NCBI GenBank assembly: GCA_036250195.1
Contig: JAVHZZ010000002.1
Location: 64,548,205 to 64,612,204, forward strand
Length of the DNA: 64,000 nt
From: Mixophyes australis
Lineage: Eukaryota > Chordata > Amphibia > Anura > Limnodynastidae
Reading direction: 5' to 3'
Positions within the stretch are counted from its first letter, which is position 1; each line of letters starts with the position of its first letter. The notes under the pieces were generated by a model. The model was given only the letters and a program-made list of their open reading frames with translations, was not told the origin of the DNA and ran no database searches. Position numbers and translations under genes: made by a program. Of the stretch, positions 47,258 through 58,985 are shown in pieces.

Positions 47258-47259
47258 TA

Positions 47260-49040
47260 ACAAAATGTATTTCCGAGGGTTCAAAACGAGCACACTAGAT
47301 GTCACATTAGTCTGGGGTTAGCAAAAAGGTTTGGATAAAATCTTTTCTGCTGAATGAATAAGTATTTGTAAGCTCTATTTAACTTGGCATATAATTCACT
47401 ACAATAAAAAATGTGAGGGGATCAGGTGTGGTGATCCTATACCTTCCAGATATAGCTTTAACATTACACTCAGCACAAAGTTTGTGAGCCACAAGCGAAG
47501 GCGGCTTATTAGCCTGATGGCATTCGTTGTTTAGAAGAAATGCCCAGCTAAACTTGGTTGCTAATATGGGCAAAAGTGTATCCCCCAATTTCCGTAACTG
47601 TCTCCTCAAAGTCTCCTACGTGTGCGGCTTATATTGAAATACCAATTTAGAATGCTGTGAAATGTGCTAAGAAATCTCAGGCTATTGCGTTTCCTTGAGT
47701 TTAGAGGTGTATTGGAAGAAATTACTTTATATAACCACTTTATGGGCATCCCTTACTGTTTACAGAGAAAATTCATCAGTAGTGTTCAAGCAAAAATATT
47801 CAGGAAGGGTGTCCTGTTATTTTGCAGTACAACTGGATTCTGGAGAAGAGAATGCGCCAATTTACAGTAACCTTTTCACTGAACACCGTCCCACTTTGAA
47901 AAAGTTGCATGTATAAAAACACGGTCTAAACAGGCAGCTTCCTTCATGTCTGCTTTGCATATCATGTAAAGATTGTGTCTATCAATGAAAATGTAGTGAA
48001 GAGTAAGGAGTGCTTAACAGTCACCACCTACAATAGTGTCGGTCTTGAGATTTACATAAAAGGGATCACCGTGAGATGTTCTCTCACCTCTCAGAGTTAT
48101 GCCATATGATTGTAGTGGTCTACGGTTAAATACGGCTAAATGCCAGGGATTGGGAATGGAGCTGTAACAAAATACAATGATTAGTTACAGGATCCAAAAC
48201 ACACCCCATGCAGGTATATTTTAATAGTATTTGGTGTGGGATGTAGCAGAATGCTAAAATAATACATCCTGCACCCCTCAAACGCAAAGTCACATCATGT
48301 GCATACAATAAAGAAAAGAACATGTTTTCATTGATAGCAAGTGAGCTAAAATAAATATTTCATTCAAGTTACAAAAATAAAACTACTGATGAAGTGAGTC
48401 ACCTGCTTATAGTTTAAATAACTATCTATAGCAAGTGACTTACTGGTGCTTAATCATACCATAGTTTTCACATACTAATCATTGGGCTTTGATGTAGTTG
48501 CCAGGGAGCAGAATGTGTCTCCATAGTAAAAGGAAGCCATGATGTGATTGGTCACACCAAGCACTCATAGATCACAGACCAGCATTAACATTTGGCAAAA
48601 GGAAAGTTAAATTATGATGTTTTCCCTGATATTTGAGTTTAGTTAACTCATACAGAAAAACAACAAATAAGAATTACATATTAACAAAACATTTTAAATG
48701 ACCTGTGGGCATTTTTTTTAAAATAAGAAAACCCAGAGACATTGTCAGGGCACATTTGAACTATCCCTAGAAACGAGACAGTTAGTGATGACTGTTGGAC
48801 ATATAATACACAAAAATAATCAGTACACAGGGACATTCCTGAAGATGACAACGTTTCCCAATTCCTCTTGAACCACGCAGCATTTGTGCTGAATGAAAAA
48901 TGGCCACACTATACCCGAAAATGTGCTACACAACGTCTGAGTCCAGTTAAGGAGACAATAAGGTAAGTAAGCAATACAATACACAATAGTACATGATTGA
49001 TAAAAGTTTACATTTGTAACAAACTGTGGCTTTCCACCTG
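47260..49040. other. first SETDB2 intron, no gene recognised
   Basis: Ordinary AT-rich DNA, without clear repeats. Confidence 0.45.
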
Positions 49041-49047
49041 CTACGGA

Positions 49048-49070
49048 ACTACAATTCCCAGCAGCCCTTG
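49048..49070 (+). promoter_or_regulatory. ZNF143/STAF-like motif
   Basis: ACTACAATTCCCAGCAG followed by CCCTTG closely resembles the ZNF143 consensus found at many vertebrate promoters. It sits about 140 bases inside the first SETDB2 intron. No hairpin partner is evident beside it, unlike the MITE copies elsewhere in the window. Confidence 0.5.
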
Positions 49071-49188
49071 CACCCCAAAGTGTAAAAATATAACTGAATT
49101 ACGTGCTGTTAGCGGATGCATAACAGCTGAAGGTTGCCTGACACAGCTTAGAATGATACTCAATGTATAGTCTACAACCAATACTCAC

Positions 49189-49310
49189 CTAAACAAACCT
49201 AGCACTTGAAAATCATTAACAATTCCCGGCCCGGAACAAAACACCAACTTTGACTACTTCCGGCCTTTCTCGCCGCCATCTTGTATGTGGTTTTTCCCAC
49301 ACCCGGAAGA
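49189..49310 (-). other. SETDB2: SETDB2 5' untranslated exon (3' end at 49189)
   Basis: A TTTAG/gtgagt donor at 49190-49183 ends a GC-rich first exon. It would splice over about 5.1 kb to the acceptor at 44068. The transcription start is not defined by the sequence; 49310 is a guess at the upstream limit. The exon contains a 26-residue upstream reading frame. Confidence 0.6.
49199..49279 (-). CDS. upstream ORF in SETDB2 5' exon (26 residues)
   Basis: The ATG lies inside AAGATGGCGGC, a YY1-type initiator motif, and the frame (MAARKAGSSQSW and onward) closes with TAG just before the splice donor. It is not in frame with SETDB2. It could dampen translation of the main frame, or be untranslated if transcription starts at or downstream of the motif. 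Confidence 0.35.
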   Translation of the reverse strand: MAARKAGSSQSWCFVPGRELLMIFKC

Positions 49311-49600
49311 TCAGTGCGGCTGCCAGGAGGTCGCGTCACTCTTCAGCTGACAGAACACCTCGGCGTGTCACGTTCTTCAATAAAGTTTTATCTGCGGCAG
49401 CGTACACAGCCTGACGACCCCGCCCTTCCCGCTCCTCCCTAATGTCACTCATTGCTGTTGCCATGGCAGCGGCGCAGTGTCAGAACTGGGCAGCTCAGTA
49501 GTACGGAAGTGCCTGCTCTTCCTGACACGAGAGGTGGTGGTGGGAGATCGCAGACAGCAGTCAGCAGTGGGCACAGGTCTGTTCTATCTATGTCCGTGGG
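49230..49600. promoter_or_regulatory. presumed bidirectional promoter, SETDB2 / divergent gene
   Basis: This is the most GC-rich, CpG-bearing non-repeat stretch near the 5' end of SETDB2. ETS-like cores are visible as ACTTCCGG (about 49257) and CCCGGAAG (about 49304), with a YY1-like GCCGCCATCTTG at about 49273-49284. In mammals CAB39L is transcribed away from SETDB2 here, so the plus-strand part may hold a first noncoding exon, perhaps ending at a CACAG/gtctgt donor near 49576. No CAB39L coding exon was found in the window. Confidence 0.5.
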
Positions 49601-49710
49601 TGTGTCTGTGTGATGTGTACTCTGCCCTGTGTGATCATGGTGACACAGCTGTGCGCGGCACAGGCCTCGGGGGCACTGCCATCGTATGTTAGTTTGGACT
49701 GTAGCTTTCC

Positions 49711-49775
49711 AGTTCGTGTACACCATAAGCTGGCAATGCATGCTGGGACTTGTAGTTCAATAACAGCTGTAGAGT
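49711..49775. repeat. partial hAT hairpin MITE (copy D)
   Basis: AAGCTGGCAATGCATGCTGG then GACTTGTAGTTCAATAACAG matches the right arm of copies A-C; the left arm is missing. About 450 bases from the SETDB2 start side of the promoter. Confidence 0.6.
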
Positions 49776-49799
49776 CATCACAGGTTCCCTAAGCTTATG

Positions 49800-51300
49800 C
49801 TATAGTAATGGTGTGTCTGAGTTCTCTGTTACAGCGGTGGGTGTGGTGTGATTAGTAACCAAGCTGGCCCTGTCGTTGTGTGTGTGTGTTTGCTCAGAGT
49901 GGCATGTGATGTTTCTAATTATAAGACTACAAAGCTTGGTCTTTCCTGTGTCTTACACAATGTTACCCGGGCATCCTGCCAAGACACATCAATGTGTTAT
50001 CTCTTCTGTGTGTTGTCTCATGACACATGAGTGTGTTATGTATTCTGTTTCATTCAAGTATTGTGTTTATGGCACACGGGTGCATTGTTATTTCTTTAGT
50101 GTAGTGTGCACATGACGCAACATTTTGCTGAATCTGCATTGTGCGGTGTGTATGACGCACCAGTGTGCTGTCTGTGCAATGTACTATGCATATATCAAAG
50201 ACTAGTTAATATATATCAGTGCATACATTCATATTCTGTTGATATGACTTGGGCTAGGTGCACAAAATTTCTCCAGCTGTGTTATCTGTAACGATTTTAC
50301 CAACGACTGAAAGTCCCGATCAGTATGCTGATTCATGCGTACACACTTACACAATTTACCTTCAGTTCTGTGTTCTACAACTGTTATAAGCATCTGTTGA
50401 AAAGACTGTGACTCCGTAAACTCTATGGATATCTGCTTACACTGCTGGTCGTTAGTGCGTACATACTTCAGAATTTGCCCGACATCTTTCCATCGTTTAT
50501 AGAGGTTTTTAGTCTGTTTATAAAATCAAATGAATATGACTATACGATGTGCTTTGGTACGAAAAACGTGAACCTGGGAGTGTGTACTGCCTAATAAAAT
50601 ATATGCCCTAACAGTCGTTTATCGTGTGATTGGCACAGTAATCGGGTAAAAACACTTAGCGTGTACCCAGCCTTATTTTTATATTGTTATCATTTCCCAG
50701 AGAAATTATGTTTCATTTATGCAACTCCTGATTAATGTGTGCTGGAACAAATGCTGTTTTAAAACTGATTACTATACACACAGATTTTCTTTTGGTAACC
50801 TCACAGTGATGGAGAGGTTGAGGGCAGAAAGGTAATGTTTAAAAATTGCTAATATGATTTGAGAAATTGTAATGTTTAGGGACTCAATCTGCTGTTGAAG
50901 ACCTGTCAGGGTTTCAGCCTTCTGACACAATTTTATGAAGTGAGTTTTCTTTGTTTTTATTCCTGTTTTAAGAAACTTTTTTACATATATATTCATTGTG
51001 ACTTTCTTGGTCATATTAAACTTTAATAACATTCTGTCTTTGTGTTCTTAAAGAATTCATGTGCCAGGTTAGCTTGATTGTTTAAATCTTACATTCCGCA
51101 AAATGGCATCTTTGGAACCAAATCTTAGTAGTGACAGAATTGGGTAGATAATAGGGAGTGTAATATGTCATGTTGGGAGAGTTTAAGCAGTCCAAACAAA
51201 CCAAGTGTTTTTCTTTTTTGTTATCCTTTTATGCATGCTCAATGGAGTCTTGCAGTGATATATAATACACTGTGAAGAGAAAATGTAGTCATTTGCTTCT
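49800..51300. other. possible first intron of the divergent gene
   Basis: No exon of a recognisable protein. Slight TGTG richness to 50200, then AT-rich. Confidence 0.4.
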
Positions 51301-51309
51301 GTCCAATGA

Positions 51310-51512
51310 CCCATTGGAGCTTACAGTAATTCCCTAAACCACAGGCATTCTAGGGTTCATTTTGTCAGAAGCAAATTAAAGTGCCAGTATGTTTTTCGAC
51401 TGTGGGAGGAAACCCAGACAATCATAAGGAGAACTTTAAAACACCACACTGATAGGGCCTTGGTCAGAAATGAACGTATGACCCCTGCGCTGTGAGACAG
51501 CAGTGCTAATAA
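51310..51512 (-). mobile_element. old tRNA-headed SINE copy
   Basis: Diverged from the full copy at 6726: CCATTGGAGCTTACAGTAAT, GTGGGAGGAAACCCAGAC and GCGCTGTGAGACAGCAGTGC are recognisable. Confidence 0.7.
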
Positions 51513-52019
51513 GTTTTTATTAGTATTTTAACATGTTGCTCATTGCATGCATGGAATGGAATTCTCTGAAATGGTAATACTAACCTATGTGATTTATTTA
51601 ATAACTGTAACCTGTGCATGTGCTGGGATTTTTAAGAAAATAATAAATAAATAAATAAATAGCACCCTTTACTGCTTTAAATTGCATTGCTACTTTAAGA
51701 GCATGTCATGTATTATGTAGAATCTGGGTTGCTCATGAGTTTATTTTTGATATGCTTATTACTTTTAAATGCTTAGGAGTAGTTTATTCAGAAGGGAATT
51801 ACAAAGTTACTCATTTTTTATTTTAAACTGTTTTTACTATTTGTTACAAATGGAGCTGAAGAAACCATTATGAATACTGTAAAAAGAGTTATTATGTAAA
51901 TAATGAAATGTGTTGTAAGTGACTCTTTGGATATAAATATTGGCACGTCATGAAACTTTGTCTAATAAATCTAATTTTCTGAGCTATCTGCAGTTTCTGG
52001 CTCTTCTGATCTTCATGTG

Positions 52020-52590
52020 GGCACCACAGTGGCTTAGTGGTCAGCACTTCTGCCTCACAGCACTTGGGTCATGAGCAGGGCCGTCTTTCCGACTGGGCCT
52101 AGCAGGAAAGGGGGCCCTAGGCAGGAGGAAAATAAAAAATCCTGTTTAAAAAAACAAACAAAAATAAATAACTTACCTTTTGCGGTCACCTGACTGTTCA
52201 GGTCATGTGGCGATCCGGCTCCCTCCCTGGTCCCCTCTTCTGTGCTGCGCTTGCAGTGAATGTCGGGCATGATGATGTCATCACGCCCGACATCCACTGC
52301 GAGCGCAGCACGGAGCGAGGACTCAGAATAAAGAAGAGAATGGGATCGGAAGGTAAGTTAAGGGGGACACTGAATGAGCACATGTAAAAAATAAAGTGAT
52401 GTATATATATATTTCACTTTTTTTACATACTGGTAGATTAATTGGCTGCTATTAAATTGCCCTTAGTCTCTCTTGGTCTGTGTGTGTATGTTGTGTGTGT
52501 ATGTTAGGGGATTTAGATCATATGAGTTCTCTGTGCAGCGCTGCGGAATTAGTGGCGCTATATAAATAGATGGATGATGATGGTGATGGG
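52020..52590 (+). mobile_element. tRNA-headed SINE split by hAT fragment
   Basis: Head at 52022-52076 (CAGTGGCTTAGTGGTCAGCA, then CACAGCACTTGGGTCATGAG) and tail at 52424-52590 (GGTAGATTAATTGGCTGCTA, CGCTGCGGAATTAGTGGCG). The hAT-like sequence between replaced the central SINE part. Confidence 0.7.
52077..52345. mobile_element. truncated hAT element
   Basis: Starts CAGGGCCGTCTTTCC, the same terminus as the inner hAT at 21579, and shares GATCCGGCTCCCTCCCTGGT and the CGCCCGACATCCACTGCGAG palindrome. The other end is lost. Confidence 0.75.
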
Positions 52591-52639
52591 ATGAATGTTT
52601 GCCTGGACTTAGACATCCTTGTCTACTCATTCACGTTAA

Positions 52640-54640
52640 TGTTCTCCCCAGCATCTATTTCCCAGTCCCGCTATTTGTACTTGCCATCCGGCTCTTGGAC
52701 CAACATAGTCCTATTATAATAGAATAAACCATTGTTTCTCCCAATAGAACAGGCTCTATGTGAGCAGTACAGCCAGCAGTGTGTGTTAGACCACTGACCA
52801 GTCCTGGCAGGTGTGGGCAATATGCTCCAACATTTTTCAATATTACTGCAAAGTGTTACAACTTCCTCCACCTGTCTACTTCTTAATACCACCCAGCTGT
52901 CAACATTTTCTGGGGAGAACACTGCACGTTATTTCATTCCTTGGTGTGGGAACTTCCAAACATGGACCATTTCTTTCACAAGTTGCAGAAGATGGAGCAA
53001 TCCTAAGAAGCAAGAGGTGTCAGGGGCTCTGTTGTGGGAAGGTCTTTCCACCATGTTGCTGGATGGATATACTTGGTCCAAACACCTTAATATAGTCTGT
53101 GTTCTAAAACATTTGAAATAGCTCTTCCAACATCAAGTCTTATGTATGTTTCTTGTTTTGTAATAAAGTCAAATACAGTAGGAATATTACCACAGCTAAT
53201 CATAGCTAACCTTTCTTCATTCGAATCTTGGATTTTAGAGTTTTGTAACAGCATAAATTATTTGGCAGCAAAATTCTTCCTGTCTGTTAAGTCTTTTAAT
53301 GTTCCTTTTTTCTGTACTTGTAAGTGGAGATGCACTTAGATTGTTCACAACAGCTGATCTTTTTCTGAACCATATGATACATAATGGTTGACAGAAGTGT
53401 ATTGTGTGATCCAGATGCAGTGATTGTTGTAGACATTTGCCTTATAATGTCCAGGGAGTTCTGCAGCTGAACCCAGAAGACATCCTCATCTAGTGCTATG
53501 TTCCTTACATATCCAAGTGCTTTAATATTTCAGTTATTACTATTTCTTGAAGAGCTATTTTGTTTTTAGTAGAGATTTAAACATGATCACCACTGCACTC
53601 CATCTAGTCTTATGGTAGAGTTTGAGCATCGCTATTGTATTGTTTGCATTTGTGTTCTACCTCATTCTTCTTGAAGACTCCAGCTATGCTCACATTATGA
53701 GTAGGTCTTATAATTTCTTTTACTATTCTATAGTTCTTTTGCAGAATGTACAATTTCATGATGTCATTGAGAAGCAGGTTTAGCCCATGCTATTGCTGTA
53801 ATATGTTGATGCTTATCCATTATGATCTCTCATGATGCTTTCATATTACCTGCATTGTGAGCAACGCACATCCATGACCACTCCCAGAGGTAGATTAATC
53901 AAACCTTCTAAAAAAAGAAATGTAGAGGTGTTGCCCATAGCAACCAATCAGAATCTAGCATCTTCGTTTATCTGGCACATTCTAAAAAAAAAAAAGGGTA
54001 GTTAGAATCTGATTGGTCGCAATGGACAACACCTCCACTTTTCCTTTTTAGAAGGTTTCTCTAGGACTGCACATATTTTCCTACTGATACTTTCTGCAGT
54101 TTTATTTTTTTTCACCTTTTTCAATGTTTCTGTTAAAAACTGTCTGATGTGCTATCACCAAGTTGTTTTTAAAAAAAAAATCTTTTTCCCCACACATTTA
54201 TCCATCCACCTAAGTACTGCCAGACACATGCTGTGTTTGGTTGATTTTTCCTGCCAATATGCATTTTTCATTTAATATCTGTGGCATCTCAGAAGAATAT
54301 ATTCTTATATATGTCTTCTGGTCTACAAATGAAGATGAGTGCATTGTATACAGTGGGTTGCAATATTTGGTAACTAGAGGATGTTGATTGTACAAGCATT
54401 TGTGATGCTGGTGTTATAGATGAATAAGCAGCAGGACTTCTGGATACAGATGAACATTGGATAGAGCTACTTGCCCTTTTATCATCATGATCTTCCTTCT
54501 CACTTACACTCTTAAAATATTCTTCAGGGCCTAGAGAACACTTATATACTAGAATGTGTATGGTTATCCGTGTCTCATTTGGAATTGTACATTTCTTTTT
54601 GACAGTATCTGCAAATCGTAGATTTTTTTTTTCCCTTAGA
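52640..54640 (-). pseudogene. relic hAT-superfamily transposase
   Basis: Broken minus-strand frames show a hAT pattern. A serine-rich N-terminal part sits near 54430 (SSSIQCSSVSRSPAAYSS). Central blocks at 53590-53880 read NLLLNDIMKLYILQKNYRIV and KEIIRP-HNVSIAGVFKKNE, then TRWSAVV. A C-terminal part near 52900 reads FSPENVDSWVVL. The N-to-C order fits DUF659-type hAT transposases. Many stops. A MITE at 53900-54061 interrupts it. Confidence 0.6.
53900..54061. mobile_element. MITE related to 34663-34840
   Basis: Arms AGGTGTTGCCCATAGCAACC and GGTCGCAATGGACAACACCT are inverted, with outer AAACCTTCTAAAAA / TTTTTAGAAGGTTT. It lies inside the relic hAT transposase. Confidence 0.75.
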
Positions 54641-55315
54641 ACTTACACTGAGGAAATGCTTCCATGTTGTATTAGATGGTCACACCTTTATCTGAGGGGG
54701 GAAAAAGAAAAATAATTGAATGTCTAACTTGCATATATAAACCCTAAACTAAAAAGTGTGCAGATTTAGTAATGGTTGCAGGAAGAAGCGTCCCTGCTGT
54801 ACCACTGTACTGCTAAGGAGGAACATTTCTCACAAAATTACATAGGTGATAAAAATACAAGATTGCGCCTAAAATATAGTTTATTATACTGAATTCAAAT
54901 AAAAATAAACCTTTCAATATAATAGTATACTTTTAGCTGCTTCCGTACGGCTCAAGCTCACAGGGTCAGGAGAATGCCAAAGCATTAAGATTTATTGTAT
55001 CTCCGCTCTCCTGAGGCTTTTGAACAAGCAGAGCAATAAGCATCTTGTTTCTAATGTCTACAGAAGCAAAGTGGCTGCTAGATCTAAAGACAACAATAGG
55101 GCAAGTCAATGAGTAAGGAACACACAGAATTCTTCCTGTGAAAGTGGGCGTTCCCACTGGTGACAGAATAAATCTCTTACATTGGAGTTGCACTGCCTGT
55201 CCTTAGTATATAGGAATTGTAATCATTGTCCGAAAAAGTATTGTGAATAGTCTTACTTAAGTGTTTCTATTACATTTTGTTACTTGGAAAAACAGTTTTG
55301 AAAATATATTTATTA

Positions 55316-55434
55316 CGTTATTTATATAGCGCCGACATGTAATAGAGTATTTAGTCTTCACGGCGGTCCCTGTGTCAGTTGAGCTTACAATCTATATTCC
55401 CTATTACACACACACTAAGGTTCCTTTTGTCAGA
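55316..55434 (-). mobile_element. SINE tail, left half of an interrupted copy
   Basis: TTTATATAGCGCCGACATG then TTGAGCTTACAATCTATATT and CCTTTTGTCAGAAGCC. It continues in the same family at 57215 after the LINE block. Confidence 0.65.
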
Positions 55435-55665
55435 AGCCTCTTGTGCCTGCTGTCTGTTTGTTCTCCCATTAGGATGTAAGCTCTTACGATCAGGGCTCTC
55501 TTCCCACCTGTCTCTATACCCATTCTTCTCCTCCAGCTTCACTGTACCTGCTATGCTTGGAGTCTTTGTTTTACTCATTTTCGTTCTGTAATGTTTTGCC
55601 CTGTATGGTCTACTGTTTGTATTCTGCACGGTACTGTGGAAATCTTGTAAAGTATAATAATATTA

Positions 55666-55668
<3 letters not shown>
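55435..55668 (+). mobile_element. L2-type LINE 3' end, plus orientation
   Basis: GATGTAAGCTCTTACGATCA then GGGCTCTCTTCCCACCTG and a tail leading into an ATT array. It abuts the minus-strand L2 tail on the other side of the array. Confidence 0.65.

Positions 55669-55700
<32 letters not shown>
55669..55700. repeat. ATT array between two LINE tails
   Basis: About 10 ATT units. Confidence 0.9.
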
Positions 55701-57214
55701 CATTTATTTGTTAGGCGCCACAAGATTTCTGCAGCGCCGTACACAGTACAAACAGTAGACTATACAGGGTATAACAGTACAGAACAGTAAACAAAAAATA
55801 CCAATACTTCAGAATCTCCGGGCAGGCTGATGCAATAAGCAGGGAGCAGAAGAACAGGTGAGGAGACAGGAGGGAAGAGGGCCCTGTTCAAGTGAGCTTA
55901 CATCCTAAAGGAGGGTAGACAGAACAGGCACAAGGGGAGCCAGAAGAGAGAAGGGAGAGCGAGTGGAGGTGGTGAGGTGGTCAAGTAGATGGTTGGTAAG
56001 CTTTACGGAAGAGGTGAGTTTTCAGTGCACGTTTGAAGGAACACAAAGTAGGAGAGAGACGGATGGAACGAGGGAGGTCATTCCAGTGAAGGGGGCTGCA
56101 CGGGAAAAGTCTTGGATTCTGGAGTGGGAAGAGGTGATAAGAGAGGAGGAGAGGCGGCGGTCATTGACTGAGCGCAGAGAGTGAGCAGGAGTGTGAATGG
56201 AGAGGTTAGAGATGTAGGGGGCAGTAGAGTGTGAGAGAGCCTTGTACGTGGTGGTAAGGAGTTTGAAAAGGATTCTGTAGGGGAAGGGAAGCCAGTGTAG
56301 GGCGAGGCAGAGAGGGGAGGCCGAAGAGGAGCGGCGTGAGAGGAAGATGAGTCTTGCGGCCGCATTGATTATAGAGCACAGGGGGGAGAGATGGGAGTGG
56401 GGGAGGCCAGTGAGGAGGAGGTTGCTATAATCGAGGCGGGAGATGATGAGTGCATGGATGATAGTTTTGGTGGCATCCTGAGAGAGGAAGGGACGGATGC
56501 GGGCAATGTTGCGCAGTTGGAAGCGACAGGACTGGGCAAGGGAATGGATGTGGGGGGCAAAAGAGAGAGAGGAGTCGAGGGTGACACCCAGGCAGCGGAG
56601 TTGGGTAACAGAGGAGATGGTGGTGTTGTTGACGACAATAGAGAGGTCATGGTGGGATGGGAGTCTGGGGGGAGGAAAGACTATGAGTTCCGTTTTGGAG
56701 ATATTGATTTTGAGAACGCGCGGACATCCAGGAGGAGATGACTGAGAGGCAGTCAGATACCCAAGAGAGGAGGGTGGAAGAAAGGTCAGGAGAAGAGATG
56801 TAGAGTTAAATGTCGTCAGCATAAAGGTGATACTGAAGACCAAAGGAGGAGATGAGAGCGCCAAGTGAGGAAGTATAGAGCGAGAAGAGTAAAGGGCCGA
56901 GAATAGAGCCCTGCGGGACGCCTACAGGGAGAGGGTAGGGGGAGGTGGAATAACCAGACGTGGATACAGAGAAGGAGCGGTTAGCAAGGTATGAGGTGAA
57001 CCAGGCATGGACAGATCCAGAGAGGCCGAGAGAGAGAAGGGTTTGCAGCAGGAGGGGGTGGTCCACAGTGTCAAAGGCCGCGGAGAGGTCAAGGAGGATA
57101 AGTAAGGAGAAGTGACCCTTGGACTTGGCCGATAGGAGATCATTAGTAACCTTGGCCAGGGCAGTTTCAGTGGAGTGAAGGGGACGGTAGCCGGATTGAA
57201 TAAGTATATCTGTG
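55695..57214 (-). pseudogene. L2/CR1-clade LINE reverse transcriptase, 5' truncated
   Basis: Minus strand: RT blocks [46 protein letters not shown] and YADD-I, where a TAA at 56808-56806 replaces the usual Thr-Gln codons. A frameshift near 56720 follows, then the C-terminal region with LGVTLDSSLSF, ISRLDYSN and ALHWLPFPYRILFK to 56022. Absent 5' end. The G/A-rich plus-strand frames are its shadow. Confidence 0.92.
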
Positions 57215-57335
57215 GCATGTGAGAGGAAACCCACGCAAACACGAGGAGAATATACAAACCACACACAAACAGGGCCCTGGTTTTAATTGAACCCATGTTC
57301 CCAGCTGTGTGAGTCAGCAATGCTCACCTCTGTGC
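57215..57335 (-). mobile_element. SINE, right half of an interrupted copy
   Basis: GTGAGAGGAAACCCACGCAA through TTTAATTGAACCCATGTTC to the head. It continues the copy at 55316-55434. Confidence 0.65.
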
Positions 57336-57339
57336 AAAG

Positions 57340-58095
57340 CATGCATGTTAATTAGCCAAGCATAGTTTTCTAAATACAATTCATATCTAAATCGGGATTC
57401 CAACTTTTGTGTTAATGCTTTTAAAATCCTATCCAGCTATCATTAATAGCAAATCTACAATAGTTGTACCCAATCTTTGTCAAATAAATCTTCAACTTCT
57501 GACATTATTGTTGAACTAGATAGTGATAAAGATTGTTAAAATCATGTTAAACAAATAAAGCCTATGCAATTAAAACCAGACGCAATCTAAATTACCCCAC
57601 AGCAGCTACAATCCGAGTACTTTATCCTCCTCAATGTCATATGACTGTACACTGGATATGAGTACAAAGCAATCCATTATTACGCAGCTTATGTGCACTG
57701 CTGAAACCCGGTCTCTCTAATAACATGTGACATTGTATTACCTGGCATTTTTAATGGGAGATGAGGAGTTTTAAACAAAGAGACAGTGTTTCCTCTCTCT
57801 TTTTTTTACACACAAAGGAAAGAATATAAACTATCCTACATAAGGATTAGAAAGTTGTTTAGTAGCATATGCTCAACTAGGAATCGGCGTTAGTTATTAA
57901 ACAGTTCAAAATCTTATTGTTAAACAGGTTTTTCTATAATTCGGTCTGGATTCTTTCTCAGGCTTAAAACAGGTCTTGGGTCACTATATGGCTATGGTTG
58001 TACTTTTTGATTTAAAGTGGAACAAAACCCAAATACAATGTTTGGATATGTCTTAGAGATGGATGAACTGTATTTCTTTGTATCAAAATAGTTCA

Positions 58096-58129
<34 letters not shown>

Positions 58130-58650
58130 GTGAAGTTGCACACTGCTTACTGCCATATTTCTGTGAAAGTCTCCCCTACTCACTAACTTTAATTCCTAAT
58201 CCCCCATATTGTCAGCAGTTTATGCTGCATCTGATGTTATTTACTTGTTTACATATCACTCTTTAAACTGACAGAGCAAATTGTTTCTGATAGTATACAT
58301 TATTTTTTTTGTTTTCAGCATGTAAAACATTGTTCCATCCACTTTGAGGGAAATAATTCTGGTAGTTTCCGGAAAGCAAAGGTTGAGATTGTAAAACTGA
58401 TTTAGCTCTCAGTTATGACTGTCGTGTGTGAATGTTAATATAATCCATGACGGTTCAAAACAAGTGTTTGTTTAAATGTCCAATGAACCTAAAATACACA
58501 TTGGAGTATTAAAATAGAGCTACTAATAATATTTACAAATATATATGTAAACATTTCAGAAACTTATCAGAACACAAGATATTTGGAATAAAGTTGTGAT
58601 CAGGAGGGGGACTTCCGGTCAATAATGTAATTTAAAGGCGGACAATATTA
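57340..58650. other. no gene recognised
   Basis: AT-rich DNA with an ATT array at 58096-58132 (about 12 units). Confidence 0.5.
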
Positions 58651-58664
58651 AATATAAAAATTGG

Positions 58665-58985
58665 TCTGCTCTGTGGTTATCATTACTGCCTCATAGCGCT
58701 GGGGTCATGGGTTCAGTCAGGACCCTATCTGTGCAGAGTTTGTGCGCTCTCCATGCATTTTCCTGTTTCCTCCCATGATTACATATTCTCTGTACAGCTC
58801 TGAGTAATATAAAGAATTACATTAGCATTGAGATCAATAATTGTTTTGCATGCTGTAAATTCATGAATATATGTGTACGTGTGTTAGGGTATTTGGACTG
58901 TAAGCTCTAGTGGTGCAGGGACTGATGCGAGTGACTACATATTCTCTGTACAGTGCTGTGTAACCTTCCATCCTGGCAGACTGAT
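58665..58985 (+). mobile_element. old tRNA-headed SINE copy
   Basis: TGCCTCATAGCGCTGGGGTC, ATGGGTTCAGTCAGGACC, CTGTAAGCTCTAGTGGTGCA and TACAGTGCTGTGTAA follow the family order. Confidence 0.65.

Noticed and set aside
56022..57264. Long minus-strand frames as a host gene
   Set aside because: They carry reverse-transcriptase blocks with a premature stop and a frameshift: a truncated LINE.
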